The position numbers and the translations under genes are program-made. Of a stretch of 64,000 bases of DNA, positions 51,230 through 59,382 are shown one piece after another; positions within the stretch are counted from its first letter, which is position 1, and each line of letters opens with the position of its first letter. The DNA lies in NCBI GenBank assembly GCA_021295955.1, contig JAGWBJ010000004.1, forward strand, positions 32,001 through 96,000. Reading direction: 5' to 3'. The notes under the pieces were generated by a model. It searched no databases. It was not told the DNA's origin and worked only from the letters and a program-made list of their open reading frames with translations. This DNA comes from Dehalococcoidia bacterium. GTDB lineage: Bacteria; Chloroflexota; Dehalococcoidia; Lucifugimonadales; JAGWBF01.

Positions 51230-51308
51230 CTGCGCTACTCTTTACGCCGTTACTCGGGGCACCGTTACCGGAGGCACCGTGACCAGGGCGGCCAAGACCG
51301 GGGTCCCG

Positions 51309-52427
51309 TCATCCACCGAACCGTTCCAGGGAGAACCGGTCGATGTCCAGGTCGGTGCGACCCTGGCACACCAGGTCGGCGGTCACGCGGGCCATGGCGG
51401 CGCTGAGGAGGATTCCCTTGCGCTCGGCACCGGTGGCCATGTAGACGCCCTCCCAGCCGGGGACCGAGCCCAGTACGGGCATGCCGTCGTCCGAGGCCGG
51501 CCGGAGGCACGCCGTCTGCAGCACCAGGTCGCCCTGGTGGACGGCGGGCATCAGCTCCATCACGTCCTTCATGATGGCCTCCCGCGCCTCGGTAGTCGGG
51601 CGGTCGTCGAATCCCACGCGCTCCTCGGTGGTGCCTATCCAGGTGGTGCCGTCGGGCTTGGGCGACACGTACTCCCCTCCCGGCCCGGTGAAGAGGCATG
51701 GCGGCTGGGACCCCGGCAGCTTCAGGCGTAGTATCTGGCCCTTGAGAGGCCACACCGGCACCGGCCGGCCCAGCCAGTCCGCCGCCTCTCCGGACCAGGG
51801 GCCCATGGAGAGCACCACGCTGCCGCAGGACACATCCTCGCCCTCCAGCGCCACCGCCGACACCCTGCCGTTGGAGGCCCTGAGGCCCCGGACCGTGCCC
51901 TGGCGCATGACGGCGCCCCGGTCCCTGGCGGCCTGGAGCAGGGCCTGCGTGTACTGGTAGCTGTCCACCTGCACCGTGCCCTCCACGTAGGCCCCTCCCG
52001 CCACGCCGGGGGCGATGCGGGGCTCCATGGAGAGGACCTCGGGCCCGTCGAGCCAGCGCGACTCGAACCCCTCGGCCCTCTCGGCCAGGTCCAGGACGTC
52101 CCGGGCCCGGTTGGACTGGTCGTCGTCGAAGGACAGGTAGATGGACGGAACGGGACGGAACTGGTGGTCGATGCCGGTCAGGTCCTTCACCTCGGGGGCC
52201 AGGCCCGTGTGAAGCTGGAAGCTCCTCCGGGCCAGCTCCTCCAGGGGGCCCGGGATGCCCGACCCGTGGAGCGGGTTGAGCAGCCCCGCCGAGAACCCCG
52301 AAGCGCAGTTGCCCACGGACCCCTTCTCGATCAGCGTTGGCTTGAGTCCGGCCTTGGCCAGGAGGTACGCGGTTGCGCACCCGACGATGCCGCCGCCGAT
52401 TATGACCACGTCCGAGGTGTTCCCCAT
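51309..52427 (-). CDS. FAD-dependent oxidoreductase, D-amino-acid/glycine-oxidase-like (DAO family)
   Basis: 372 residues. The dinucleotide-binding motif DVVIIGGGIVGCATAYLLAKAG starts at residue 6, ending with TLIEKG; GFSAGLLNPL follows as in the DAO fold. PVWPLKGQILRLKLPG and the final GVYMATGAERKGILLSAAMA are the substrate and FAD motifs of glycine/D-amino-acid oxidases. ATG 52427 leaves only 5 residues before the FAD motif. It heads the CaiB-Ddn-CaiB operon. Confidence 0.9.
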   Translation of the reverse strand: MGNTSDVVIIGGGIVGCATAYLLAKAGLKPTLIEKGSVGNCASGFSAGLLNPLHGSGIPGPLEELARRSFQLHTGLAPEVKDLTGIDHQFRPVPSIYLSFDDDQSNRARDVLDLAERAEGFESRWLDGPEVLSMEPRIAPGVAGGAYVEGTVQVDSYQYTQALLQAARDRGAVMRQGTVRGLRASNGRVSAVALEGEDVSCGSVVLSMGPWSGEAADWLGRPVPVWPLKGQILRLKLPGSQPPCLFTGPGGEYVSPKPDGTTWIGTTEERVGFDDRPTTEAREAIMKDVMELMPAVHQGDLVLQTACLRPASDDGMPVLGSVPGWEGVYMATGAERKGILLSAAMARVTADLVCQGRTDLDIDRFSLERFGG

Positions 52428-52604
52428 ATTCCATACCCCCTGAGTTGGCAGTGCCTGGAGTTGTAGTGGCCGGTTGTAGTGCAATGTTAGACTATTCTCG
52501 GGTAAACTTAAACAGCCGTTTCACGTTGGACGCGGGGCGCCGCCGTCCGTCCAACCGGGAACACGTCAGCCGAGCGTCGGAACGACCGAGGATAGGAGCG
52601 ACCC

Positions 52605-53774
52605 ATGACCGTTTCCCGAAAGATGTCCAGCCTTGGCACGGAGTCGGCCTTCGAGATGCTGGCCAAGGCCAGGGCCCTGGAGGCCCAGGGCAGGGACATC
52701 ATACACCTGGAGATAGGGGAGCCCGACTTCGACACCCCGGCCCACATCGTCGACGAGGGAGTGGCCGCCCTGCGCGACGGCTACACCCACTACGGGCCCA
52801 CCGCCGGGCTCCCGGAGCTGCGGGAGACCATCGCCCGGAATGTGGGGGAGACTCGGGGCGTCTCCGTGAGCCCGGACCAGATCGTGGTGACGCCGGGGGC
52901 CAAGCCCATCATGTTCTACACCATCATGACCATGGCCCAGCGGGGAGTGGAGGTCATCTACCCCAACCCGGGCTTCCCCATCTTCGAGTCGATGATACGC
53001 TTCTGCGGGGCCAGGGCCGTGCCCATGCCCCTCCTCTCCGAGAATGGCTTTCACCCGGACCTGGACGCTCTGGAAGCCAGCATCACCGACCGTACCCGGC
53101 TGATGGTGGTCAACTCCCCCGGGAACCCCACGGGCGCGAACCTGTCCCGAAGGGAGCTGGAGGCCATCGCCTCCTTCGTCCGCGACCGCGACGACCTGTA
53201 CGTCCTCTCCGACGAGATATACAAGGACATAATCTACGACGGCGAGCACAACAGCATCGCCTCCCTGCCCGGCATGGCCGAGCGGACGGTCATACTGGAC
53301 GGGTTCTCCAAGAGCTACGCCATGACCGGCTGGAGGCTGGGCTACGGCGTGTTCCCCGACCCCCTCAGGGAGCACATCCTGAAGCTTTCGGCCAACAGCG
53401 TGTCCTGCGCCGCGTCCTTCTCCCAGAGGGCCGCCATCAAGGCGTTGGACGGGCCCCAGGACGGGGTGACGGACATGGTGGCCGAGTTCCGGCAGCGCAG
53501 GCAGATCATCGCCCGGGGACTCCGGGAGATACCGGGGGTGGAGTGCCCCGAGCCGGAGGGCGCCTTCTACGCCTTCCCCAACATCTCGGGCACCGGGATG
53601 TCCAGCCAGGAGTTCGAGAACAGGGCCCTCAACGAGGCGGGCGTCGCCCTGCTCTCGGGTGAGGCCTTCGGCGTCTACGGCAAGGGGTGCGTCCGACTCT
53701 CCTACGCCAACTCCCAGGAGAACCTGAAGCGGGCCCTGGAACGCCTCAAGGAGATGGTGGTCGGGGCGCGCTGA
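52605..53774 (+). CDS. Class I/II pyridoxal-phosphate aminotransferase
   Basis: 389 residues of the aspartate-aminotransferase I gamma group. HLEIGEPDFDTPAHI, GPTAGLPELRETIA, NSPGNPTGANLS, LSDEIYKDIIYDG and the PLP lysine K236 in LDGFSKSYAMTGWRLGY are all present; the carboxylate-binding Arg is in GCVRLSYANS. It exchanges amino groups between amino and keto acids; the exact substrate cannot be read. AGGAG precedes ATG 52605. It opens a four-gene plus-strand row. Confidence 0.94.
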   Translation: MTVSRKMSSLGTESAFEMLAKARALEAQGRDIIHLEIGEPDFDTPAHIVDEGVAALRDGYTHYGPTAGLPELRETIARNVGETRGVSVSPDQIVVTPGAKPIMFYTIMTMAQRGVEVIYPNPGFPIFESMIRFCGARAVPMPLLSENGFHPDLDALEASITDRTRLMVVNSPGNPTGANLSRRELEAIASFVRDRDDLYVLSDEIYKDIIYDGEHNSIASLPGMAERTVILDGFSKSYAMTGWRLGYGVFPDPLREHILKLSANSVSCAASFSQRAAIKALDGPQDGVTDMVAEFRQRRQIIARGLREIPGVECPEPEGAFYAFPNISGTGMSSQEFENRALNEAGVALLSGEAFGVYGKGCVRLSYANSQENLKRALERLKEMVVGAR

Positions 53775-53775
53775 C

Positions 53776-55233
53776 GTGGGCTCGGTGCTCGTGATCGCCT
53801 TCGACGGCCTCCAGCCGGCCCAGGTGACGCCGGATCTGATGCCCAACCTGGCGGAGCTAGCCGCCGCGGGAGTCACCTTCCAGCGCCACCACGCGGCCTT
53901 CCCCACGGTGACCAGGGCCAACGTGGCCACCCTGGTAACCGGGTGCCATCCAGGAAGCCACGGGCTGCCGGCAAACACGTTGGTGGCCCGTGAGGTCGAC
54001 CCCCTCCGGGCGATGCCGGCCCTGGAGCCGCAGCTATCCCGCCTCGCCCTGGAAGCGGGCCGCGTGCTCCTTCGACCGACCCTGGGCGAGCTCCTTGCCA
54101 GGCACGGCATGGAGTACATTGCCGTGGGCGTGGGCACCAGCGGCAACGCTTACCTGCAGAACCCCGAAGCCGAGACCTGGGGCGGCGCCACCATCCATCC
54201 CGACTTCTGCCTGCCCAGGGAGCTTCATTCCAAGCTGGAGTCGGACTTTGGGGACTGGCCCAAGAAGGGCTCTCCCAACACGCTGCAGATGGCCCGCGCC
54301 ACGGACATCCTCATGGACTACGTCCTGGCCGAGCGCGACCCGGCGGCGTCACTGTTGTGGTTCTCCGAGCCCGACAGCTCCCAGCATCTGGCGGGGGTCG
54401 GCTCGGACCTCGCCAGACGGGCCCTGAAAGAAGCCGACGCCCAGCTCGGCCGGCTGCTGCGCCGGCTGGAGGAGGAGGGGCGGGTGGAGGACACCGACGT
54501 GATGGTCGTCTCCGACCACGGCTACTCGACCATAAGCGGCGTCGTGGATGTGGAGTCCCTGTTGCGGGAGGCGGGGTTCCCGGCGGGAGGGGGACCGGGA
54601 GGGGTGGTGGCTGCCCCCAACGGCGGCTCGGTCCTCATGTACGTGCCCGACGGGGACCCGGACACGTGCCGGCTCTTGGCGAAGCTGCTGATGGCCCTGC
54701 CCTGGTGCGGACCGCTCCTGGCCTGTGGGGCCGCCGAGGGGATCGAGGGCGCTATTCCGGGAGGGCTGGCCGGCGTCTCCGGCATCAGGGCACCCGAGCT
54801 GACCATGTCGTTCAAGTGGGAGTCCCGCGCCAACGACGCCGGGTTCCCCGGCCACGTCTACTCGTCCCATGGGACGGCGGGACGGGGCCAGCACGGGTCC
54901 ATGAGTCCCCACGAGACCCGTAACGTCCTTTTCGCCCGGGGCCCCAGCTTCAAGTCCGGGGTGGCCCTGTCCACCCCGTCGGGAAACGTGGACGTGGCTC
55001 CCACGGTCTTGCGTATCCTGGGGGTCGAGTCCGGCGAGAAGATGGACGGGAGAGCGTTGGAGGAGGCCCTTGCCGCGAAACCCGGACATGCCGGGCCCGA
55101 CTGGTGCCGGGAGACCCACGAGGCGGAGACGTCGGTCCTGGACGACCGGTACCGGCAGGAGATAACCCTGGTCCGGGTCGGAGAGACGGCCTACCTGGAG
55201 AGCGGCTGGGCGGAGCTGCAGTCGCGGAAGTAG
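53776..55233 (+). CDS. Alkaline-phosphatase-superfamily nucleotide pyrophosphatase/phosphodiesterase
   Basis: 485 residues, no signal peptide. The first metal Asp is in VIAFDGLQP (D10), the nucleophile Thr in AAFPTVTRANVATLVTG, WFSEPDSSQHLAG carries the Asp/His pair, and VVSDHGYSTI the DH pair; SSHGTAGRGQHG closes the site. This order matches type I phosphodiesterase/NPP enzymes. GTG 53776 begins 1 base after the aminotransferase stop. With a GDPD next, phosphodiester breakdown is a reasonable common theme. Confidence 0.9.
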   Translation: MGSVLVIAFDGLQPAQVTPDLMPNLAELAAAGVTFQRHHAAFPTVTRANVATLVTGCHPGSHGLPANTLVAREVDPLRAMPALEPQLSRLALEAGRVLLRPTLGELLARHGMEYIAVGVGTSGNAYLQNPEAETWGGATIHPDFCLPRELHSKLESDFGDWPKKGSPNTLQMARATDILMDYVLAERDPAASLLWFSEPDSSQHLAGVGSDLARRALKEADAQLGRLLRRLEEEGRVEDTDVMVVSDHGYSTISGVVDVESLLREAGFPAGGGPGGVVAAPNGGSVLMYVPDGDPDTCRLLAKLLMALPWCGPLLACGAAEGIEGAIPGGLAGVSGIRAPELTMSFKWESRANDAGFPGHVYSSHGTAGRGQHGSMSPHETRNVLFARGPSFKSGVALSTPSGNVDVAPTVLRILGVESGEKMDGRALEEALAAKPGHAGPDWCRETHEAETSVLDDRYRQEITLVRVGETAYLESGWAELQSRK

Positions 55234-55279
55234 CCTTGCTCCATTGCTCCCGACCAACTGGGGTGGCATACTGGACACG

Positions 55280-56050
55280 ATGTTGACGAAAGAGGCAGGC
55301 TGGAAGGCCCCGCCCGGCTCCCGCAGCCGTCCCATGGTAATAGCCCACCGGGGCGGGTCGCACCTGGCGCCGGAGAACACCCTGGCGGCCTTCCGGAAGG
55401 CCGTGGAGGTGGGAGCCGACGCCATAGAGTTGGACGTGCGCCTGACCAGGGACCGCCGCGTGGCCGTCTTCCACGACCGGCGCGTCGACAGGACCACCTC
55501 CGGCTCCGGCACCGTGGGTTCCCTGACGATGGAGGAGCTGAGGAGTCTGGACGCAGGCTCCTGGTACGGCCGGGAGTACGCCGGCGAGTGCGTGCCTTCA
55601 CTGGAGGACGTGTTCGAAGCTGTGCCCGAGGAGTTCCCCGTCTACGTGGAGATGAAGGCCAGGGGCCCCAACGGCTTCTCCCTGGCCAAGGCGGTGGTCG
55701 ATGTGGTCCGCCGCTACCGGCGTTGGGACAGCACCATGGTTGCCAGCTTCAATCCCTGGGGTACACTGTGGGTCAGGGCCTGGGAAAAGAGGATCGTCCG
55801 GGGATACATCTGGGCGCGGCGGCACCCCCTCCCCCTGCGGGCCCGCTGGTTCGGGCCCCTGGTGGATGCCCAGTGGCTGGCGCCCGACCGGGACACCTTC
55901 TCGGCCAGCCTGCTGTGCAGGAGCCATTCCCGAGGCAAACGTGTCGCTGCCCTGGATACGGACGTGGGCAGGGACATGACCAGCCTGAAGGAGATGGGGC
56001 TGGACGGAGTGGTGACCGACGACCCGGTCGAGCTGGCCCGGGGGAGGTAG
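55280..56050 (+). CDS. Glycerophosphodiester phosphodiesterase family protein
   Basis: 256 residues. IAHRGGSHLAPENTLAAF gives the HR-G-E-N motif, IELDVRLTRDRRVAVFHD the ELD and HD motifs, followed by YVEMKARGP and the C-terminal GVVTDDPVELARG. These residues bind Ca or Mg and the phosphodiester in GDPD enzymes. No signal peptide, so probably cytosolic. It follows the AlkP-type gene by 46 bases. It may hydrolyse glycerophosphodiesters from lipid turnover. Confidence 0.93.
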   Translation: MLTKEAGWKAPPGSRSRPMVIAHRGGSHLAPENTLAAFRKAVEVGADAIELDVRLTRDRRVAVFHDRRVDRTTSGSGTVGSLTMEELRSLDAGSWYGREYAGECVPSLEDVFEAVPEEFPVYVEMKARGPNGFSLAKAVVDVVRRYRRWDSTMVASFNPWGTLWVRAWEKRIVRGYIWARRHPLPLRARWFGPLVDAQWLAPDRDTFSASLLCRSHSRGKRVAALDTDVGRDMTSLKEMGLDGVVTDDPVELARGR

Positions 56051-56117
56051 ACCGGGCATGACCGGCGGCGGGGAGCATGTTTCCAGATCGGGCCGGATAG
56101 GTCCGGGAGGGTTGTAG

Positions 56118-56393
56118 ATGGAGCTTTACTGGCAGGAACGAAGGGCCGGGCAACGCCTGGTGCTGGTGGCCGACGACGGCACCGAGACCGATGTGGGGGC
56201 AGTGCGGCAGACCAAGAGGGGCTTCGACGCCCTGGCTATGACCAACACCTACGACCCCGGGCGGGCCATGAAGGGGATCGCCACGCTGGAGGAGGCCAAG
56301 CAGTTCGTAGAGGCCTTCACTCCCTGGGACCTGTTTGGCGGCGACCCCGACATGGACGTGGAGCCCGAGGTGCGGCCCAACCCCGCGGCTTAG
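56118..56393 (+). CDS. Small conserved hypothetical protein
   Basis: 91 residues, soluble, acidic at both ends: MELYWQERRAGQRLVLVADDG, a middle part RGFDALAMTNTYDPGRAMKG and EEAKQFVEAFTPWDLFG. No domain recognised. GGGAGGG lies 7 bases before the ATG, and good codon bias supports translation. It ends the aminotransferase-AlkP-GDPD row and is followed by a strong hairpin. Confidence 0.7.
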   Translation: MELYWQERRAGQRLVLVADDGTETDVGAVRQTKRGFDALAMTNTYDPGRAMKGIATLEEAKQFVEAFTPWDLFGGDPDMDVEPEVRPNPAA

Positions 56394-56418
56394 GGGAGGC
56401 GCCGTCCCCGATACGGAT

Positions 56419-56444
56419 CGCCCCAGGTAGGCACACCTGGGGCG
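56419..56444. terminator. Strong hairpin between convergent operons
   Basis: Perfect 10-bp stem CGCCCCAGGT / ACCTGGGGCG with a 6-base loop, between genes ending at 56393 (+) and 56476 (-). No T-run on either side; a bidirectional terminator by position. Confidence 0.55.
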
Positions 56445-56475
56445 AGGGCCGGTTCCCGTGTGCGGCCAGGGGAGG

Positions 56476-57474
56476 CTAGCCCGGCGCGCAGGCCCTCAGT
56501 ATCTCCATGACCTGGGCCTTGGGGTCGTCGCTGCCCGAGACGGCGGGGGAGATGATGGGCAGGGTGATGCCCGCCTCCCTGTACTGTTCGGTCCGGCTGC
56601 GGGCGTGCTCGGCGGTGCCCACGATGCCGATGGTGTCCAGCAGCTCCACGGGCAGGAGCCTTTGGGCCTTTGCCTGGTCGCCTTCCTCCCAGGCCCGGCG
56701 GGAGGCCTGCACCTCGTCGGCGAACCCCGCCTCCATCATCATCCTGCGGTACCGCGGGAAGCGTGCCGCGTACATGGCCAGGCCGGGGCGCATGCCGTCG
56801 GCGGCCCTCTCCCGGTCGTCTCCGATGCCGCACCGGACCAGGGTTGACACTTCGACTTCGGCCGGGTCCCGCCCCGCCCTCCTGGCGCCGGCGGCCACGT
56901 GCTCCACGGCATCCCTGGCCCTGTCCAGAGTGCAGGAGGTGAGCATGGTGCCCTGGGCCATCTCGCCGCATACCTCCAGCATCTTCGGGAACACCGCCGC
57001 TACGAAGACGGGTATCTCCTTGCGGTACGGCTTGAACCACAGGTCGAAGCCTTCGATGTCGTAGACTTCTCCCTTGAACGACACGCGGTCCTCCCGCAGG
57101 AGGGTGCGCACGATCTCGACGCACTCCCTGACCCGGGCTATGGGCTGGCCGAAGACCAGGCCGTGCTCGCCCTCGACCTGTACCCTGTGGCTGGAGCCGA
57201 CGCCCAGGATGAAGCGTCCCTTGGAGAAGTGGTCTACGCACGCCGCCGCCATGGCGATGGTGGGCGGGGTCCTCACGAACACGCTGGTGATGCTGGTCCC
57301 CAGCAGTATCTTCTCGGTGGCCACGGCGCAGGCCGTCAGTATCGAGAACTGGTCCCCGCCGTGTCCCTCGGCCATCCAGGCGGACTCGTAGCCCAGCTCC
57401 TCCGCCAGACGTACGCACTCCACGATGTCCCTGGGCGGCAGGCCCATGGACAGGGCCACTCCGGTACGCTCCAT
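56476..57474 (-). CDS. LLM-class F420-dependent-type oxidoreductase
   Basis: 332 residues, luciferase-like. GVALSMGLPPRDIVECVRLAEELGYESAWMAEGHGG, then ITSVFVRTPPTIAMAAACVDH and FILGVGSSHRVQVEG are typical of F420-dependent dehydrogenases/reductases such as the methylene-H4MPT-reductase-like group. GGAGGG lies 7 bases before ATG 57474; readings starting further upstream lack this. It follows an alpha/beta hydrolase by 56 bases on the same strand. Confidence 0.9.
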   Translation of the reverse strand: MERTGVALSMGLPPRDIVECVRLAEELGYESAWMAEGHGGDQFSILTACAVATEKILLGTSITSVFVRTPPTIAMAAACVDHFSKGRFILGVGSSHRVQVEGEHGLVFGQPIARVRECVEIVRTLLREDRVSFKGEVYDIEGFDLWFKPYRKEIPVFVAAVFPKMLEVCGEMAQGTMLTSCTLDRARDAVEHVAAGARRAGRDPAEVEVSTLVRCGIGDDRERAADGMRPGLAMYAARFPRYRRMMMEAGFADEVQASRRAWEEGDQAKAQRLLPVELLDTIGIVGTAEHARSRTEQYREAGITLPIISPAVSGSDDPKAQVMEILRACAPG

Positions 57475-57530
57475 GCTACTACCCTCCGGGTCTCGAAACG
57501 ATAGGGGCCCCCACCCCTGCTGGCGGCAGC

Positions 57531-58433
57531 CTAAAGGTCCAGGTGCTCCTTGAGATAGGCCATGGACATGTCCATCACCTGGGTCTTGTACGGCTCGCCG
57601 TAGACCCCGTAGTGGGAGAGGCCGGGGATCACCCACAGCTTCTTGGGCTCCCGTGTCCGCTCGTACATCTCGATGGCCTGCTCGGCGGGGCATATGGTGT
57701 CCCGGCCGGCTATGATGTACAGGGCCGCCCGGGGCGAGATCCTGTCCACCACGTCGATGGGCTTGAAACGGTGAAGCATCTCCTCCGACGCCAGGGAGTA
57801 GGGCGTGAGGGACGGGTTCTCCATGTGCGGCACCTTGCCCAGAATGGAGTCCCGCTCCTCGGCCTCGGCGGGGTCGGGCACCAGGATGTCCATCAAGTCC
57901 CGGAGCTGGGACTCTCCCGTCTTCACCCTCGTCCTGCGGTCCTCGGCGATGCGGTCCAGAAGGTAACGCCACTCGTAGTCGCGCCTCACGCTCTGGGCCC
58001 ATCTCCCGCCGTCGCTCCAGCCGGCGACGCTGATGGCGCACCGGACGCGCTCGTCAACGCCCGCCACGTAGGGGACCATACCCCCGCCGAAGCTCCACCC
58101 TATCAGGGCCAGGCGGTCGGGATCCACCTTGGGGTTGGTCTCCAGGTACGTCAGGGCGTTGCGTATGTCCTCCGCCTGCTCCTGGGGGTAGAGGCGCCCA
58201 TGCTCGCCCTCGCTCTCGCCCACCCCCCTGTAGTCCCATATCAGGGCCACGAACCCGGCCTGGGCGAACTGCCGGCCTATCTCCGGGAACCAGAAGTACT
58301 CCTTGATGCCTATCATGCCCTGGCACAGCACGATGGCGGGACAGCTACCGTCCGGGGCCTCGTCGGGCTCGAACAACACCCCGGCGATCCTCAGTCCGTC
58401 GCTGTAGAAACCTACCTTGCTCTCCATGTCCAT
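57531..58433 (-). CDS. Alpha/beta hydrolase (dienelactone-hydrolase/acetyl-xylan-esterase-like)
   Basis: 300 residues. The nucleophile elbow is ALIGWSFGGGMVPY, the acid is in IIAGRDTICPAEQA and the His in PGLSHYGVYG. VLCQGMIGIKEYFWFPEIG forms the oxyanion strand. An alpha-helical lid lies between residues 145 and 220. Substrate unknown. It sits between the zinc-finger membrane protein and the luciferase-like gene on the same strand. Confidence 0.88.
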   Translation of the reverse strand: MDMESKVGFYSDGLRIAGVLFEPDEAPDGSCPAIVLCQGMIGIKEYFWFPEIGRQFAQAGFVALIWDYRGVGESEGEHGRLYPQEQAEDIRNALTYLETNPKVDPDRLALIGWSFGGGMVPYVAGVDERVRCAISVAGWSDGGRWAQSVRRDYEWRYLLDRIAEDRRTRVKTGESQLRDLMDILVPDPAEAEERDSILGKVPHMENPSLTPYSLASEEMLHRFKPIDVVDRISPRAALYIIAGRDTICPAEQAIEMYERTREPKKLWVIPGLSHYGVYGEPYKTQVMDMSMAYLKEHLDL

Positions 58434-58484
58434 CCTTTCTCGACGATACGGTGGGGTGGGCCGCCGGGCTTCGAGGTACGCTCG

Positions 58485-58802
58485 CTACTCCGGGTCCTTG
58501 GGAACGTTCTTGCTCCTCCTGGGGCGCAACATCCAGAAGACCAGGAGGGCCGAAGCGGCCAGGAAGATGGGTAAGCTGACCGCCGCGTTGTCCCCGGAGA
58601 AGTCTCTCACCCACCACCACCAGCCGACGCCCAGAATGGCCGCGCCCCAAAGCAGCCTTGCCACAGCCTGGGTCCCCCGGCGCGCCCGGTAGTAGTCGTC
58701 GCTGTCGGCAACGTGCCCAGTGTTGGCGAAGTGGTTCTCCAGAGTGCTCTGCCAGGCGCTGGCAAAACCGCACTGGCCGCACTCGTACAGCTTAGGGAAC
58801 AT
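58485..58802 (-). CDS. Small membrane protein with an N-terminal C2H2-type zinc finger
   Basis: 105 residues. Residues 6-30 read YECGQCGFASAWQS...H...H with C8, C11, H24 and H30: spacing C-x2-C-x12-H-x5-H, matching a C2H2 finger. Two hydrophobic spans follow (about 46-64, with a WWWW run, and 75-92), and the C-terminus is basic. The finger would face the cytosol if both ends are inside. No family recognised. It begins the row leading to the alpha/beta hydrolase, 51 bases away. Confidence 0.75.
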   Translation of the reverse strand: MFPKLYECGQCGFASAWQSTLENHFANTGHVADSDDYYRARRGTQAVARLLWGAAILGVGWWWWVRDFSGDNAAVSLPIFLAASALLVFWMLRPRRSKNVPKDPE

Positions 58803-58900
58803 CTGGGATACCCCTCACCGCGTCGGCATATCGTAACTCATGGTGTCCGGCTCCGGTTGGGGCGGCCCGGCCCCCGAGCCGGACTCCAGGGGTTGGGGGG

Positions 58901-58930
58901 CGTGGATTCCCGTTTACACGGGAATGACCG
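58901..58930. repeat. REP-like intergenic palindrome, copy 4
   Basis: Perfect arms ATTCCCGT / ACGGGAAT (58906-58925) around TTAC, with the flanks GTCAT and TCCA of the other copies on the opposite strand. The rest of the 308-base gap 58803-59110 holds only the tandem repeat at its right end. Confidence 0.65.
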
Positions 58931-59082
58931 ACGGGGCGCTGCAAGCTATTGTCAGCGTGAGGCATGGGATAGGCGGAGCATCGAAGGCTGGAAAATGGCG
59001 AAGCGTCCATGGCGGCTCCTTTCCCGACTCCCGGAATGGGACGGAGCTGAGGAGGATACCGTAGCGGACTGGCGCCCGCTGT

Positions 59083-59122
59083 TTGGGTGGCCCGCTACTT
59101 GGGTGGCCCGCTACTTGGGTGG
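59083..59122. repeat. 16-bp tandem repeat running into a gene end
   Basis: TTGGGTGGCCCGCTAC occurs twice exactly (59083-59098, 59099-59114) plus a half copy to 59122. The third unit encodes the last residues and stop of the GatC-like gene on the minus strand. Confidence 0.8.
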
Positions 59123-59293
59123 AATAATGATGGGGAGGGGCTCGACGTCTTCCAGGCCCGGGGGGTTTATGTTGTCCAGGGCCTCCAGGATGGCGTTGAG
59201 GCTGTAGGTCACTTCCGTTAGCTCGGGGTCCTGGATCTCCAGGCCAACGGCGTGGCCCAGGGCTACTACCTCTTCCTTGGTCAGGTCAGCCAT
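59111..59293 (-). CDS. GatC-like / AtzG-like small amidase-accessory protein
   Basis: 60 residues: MADLTKEEVVALGHAVGLEI, then VTYSLNAILEALDNI and LEDVEPLPIIIPPK. The helix-loop and final EPLPxxIPP resemble GatC and the AtzG-type small subunits that clasp amidases, but it is shorter than the roughly 95-residue GatC, so it is not a typical tRNA amidotransferase subunit. No amidase gene lies nearby in the window. Its end overlaps the tandem repeat. Confidence 0.65.
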   Translation of the reverse strand: MADLTKEEVVALGHAVGLEIQDPELTEVTYSLNAILEALDNINPPGLEDVEPLPIIIPPK

Positions 59294-59382
59294 GTCGGCC
59301 TCCGGAGCCGCCCTGGATGTTCGTCCCGGTGTCAGGTCGCTGGCGGCGGTGAAATGGATTATAGGACGCAACGCCGGGAGCG

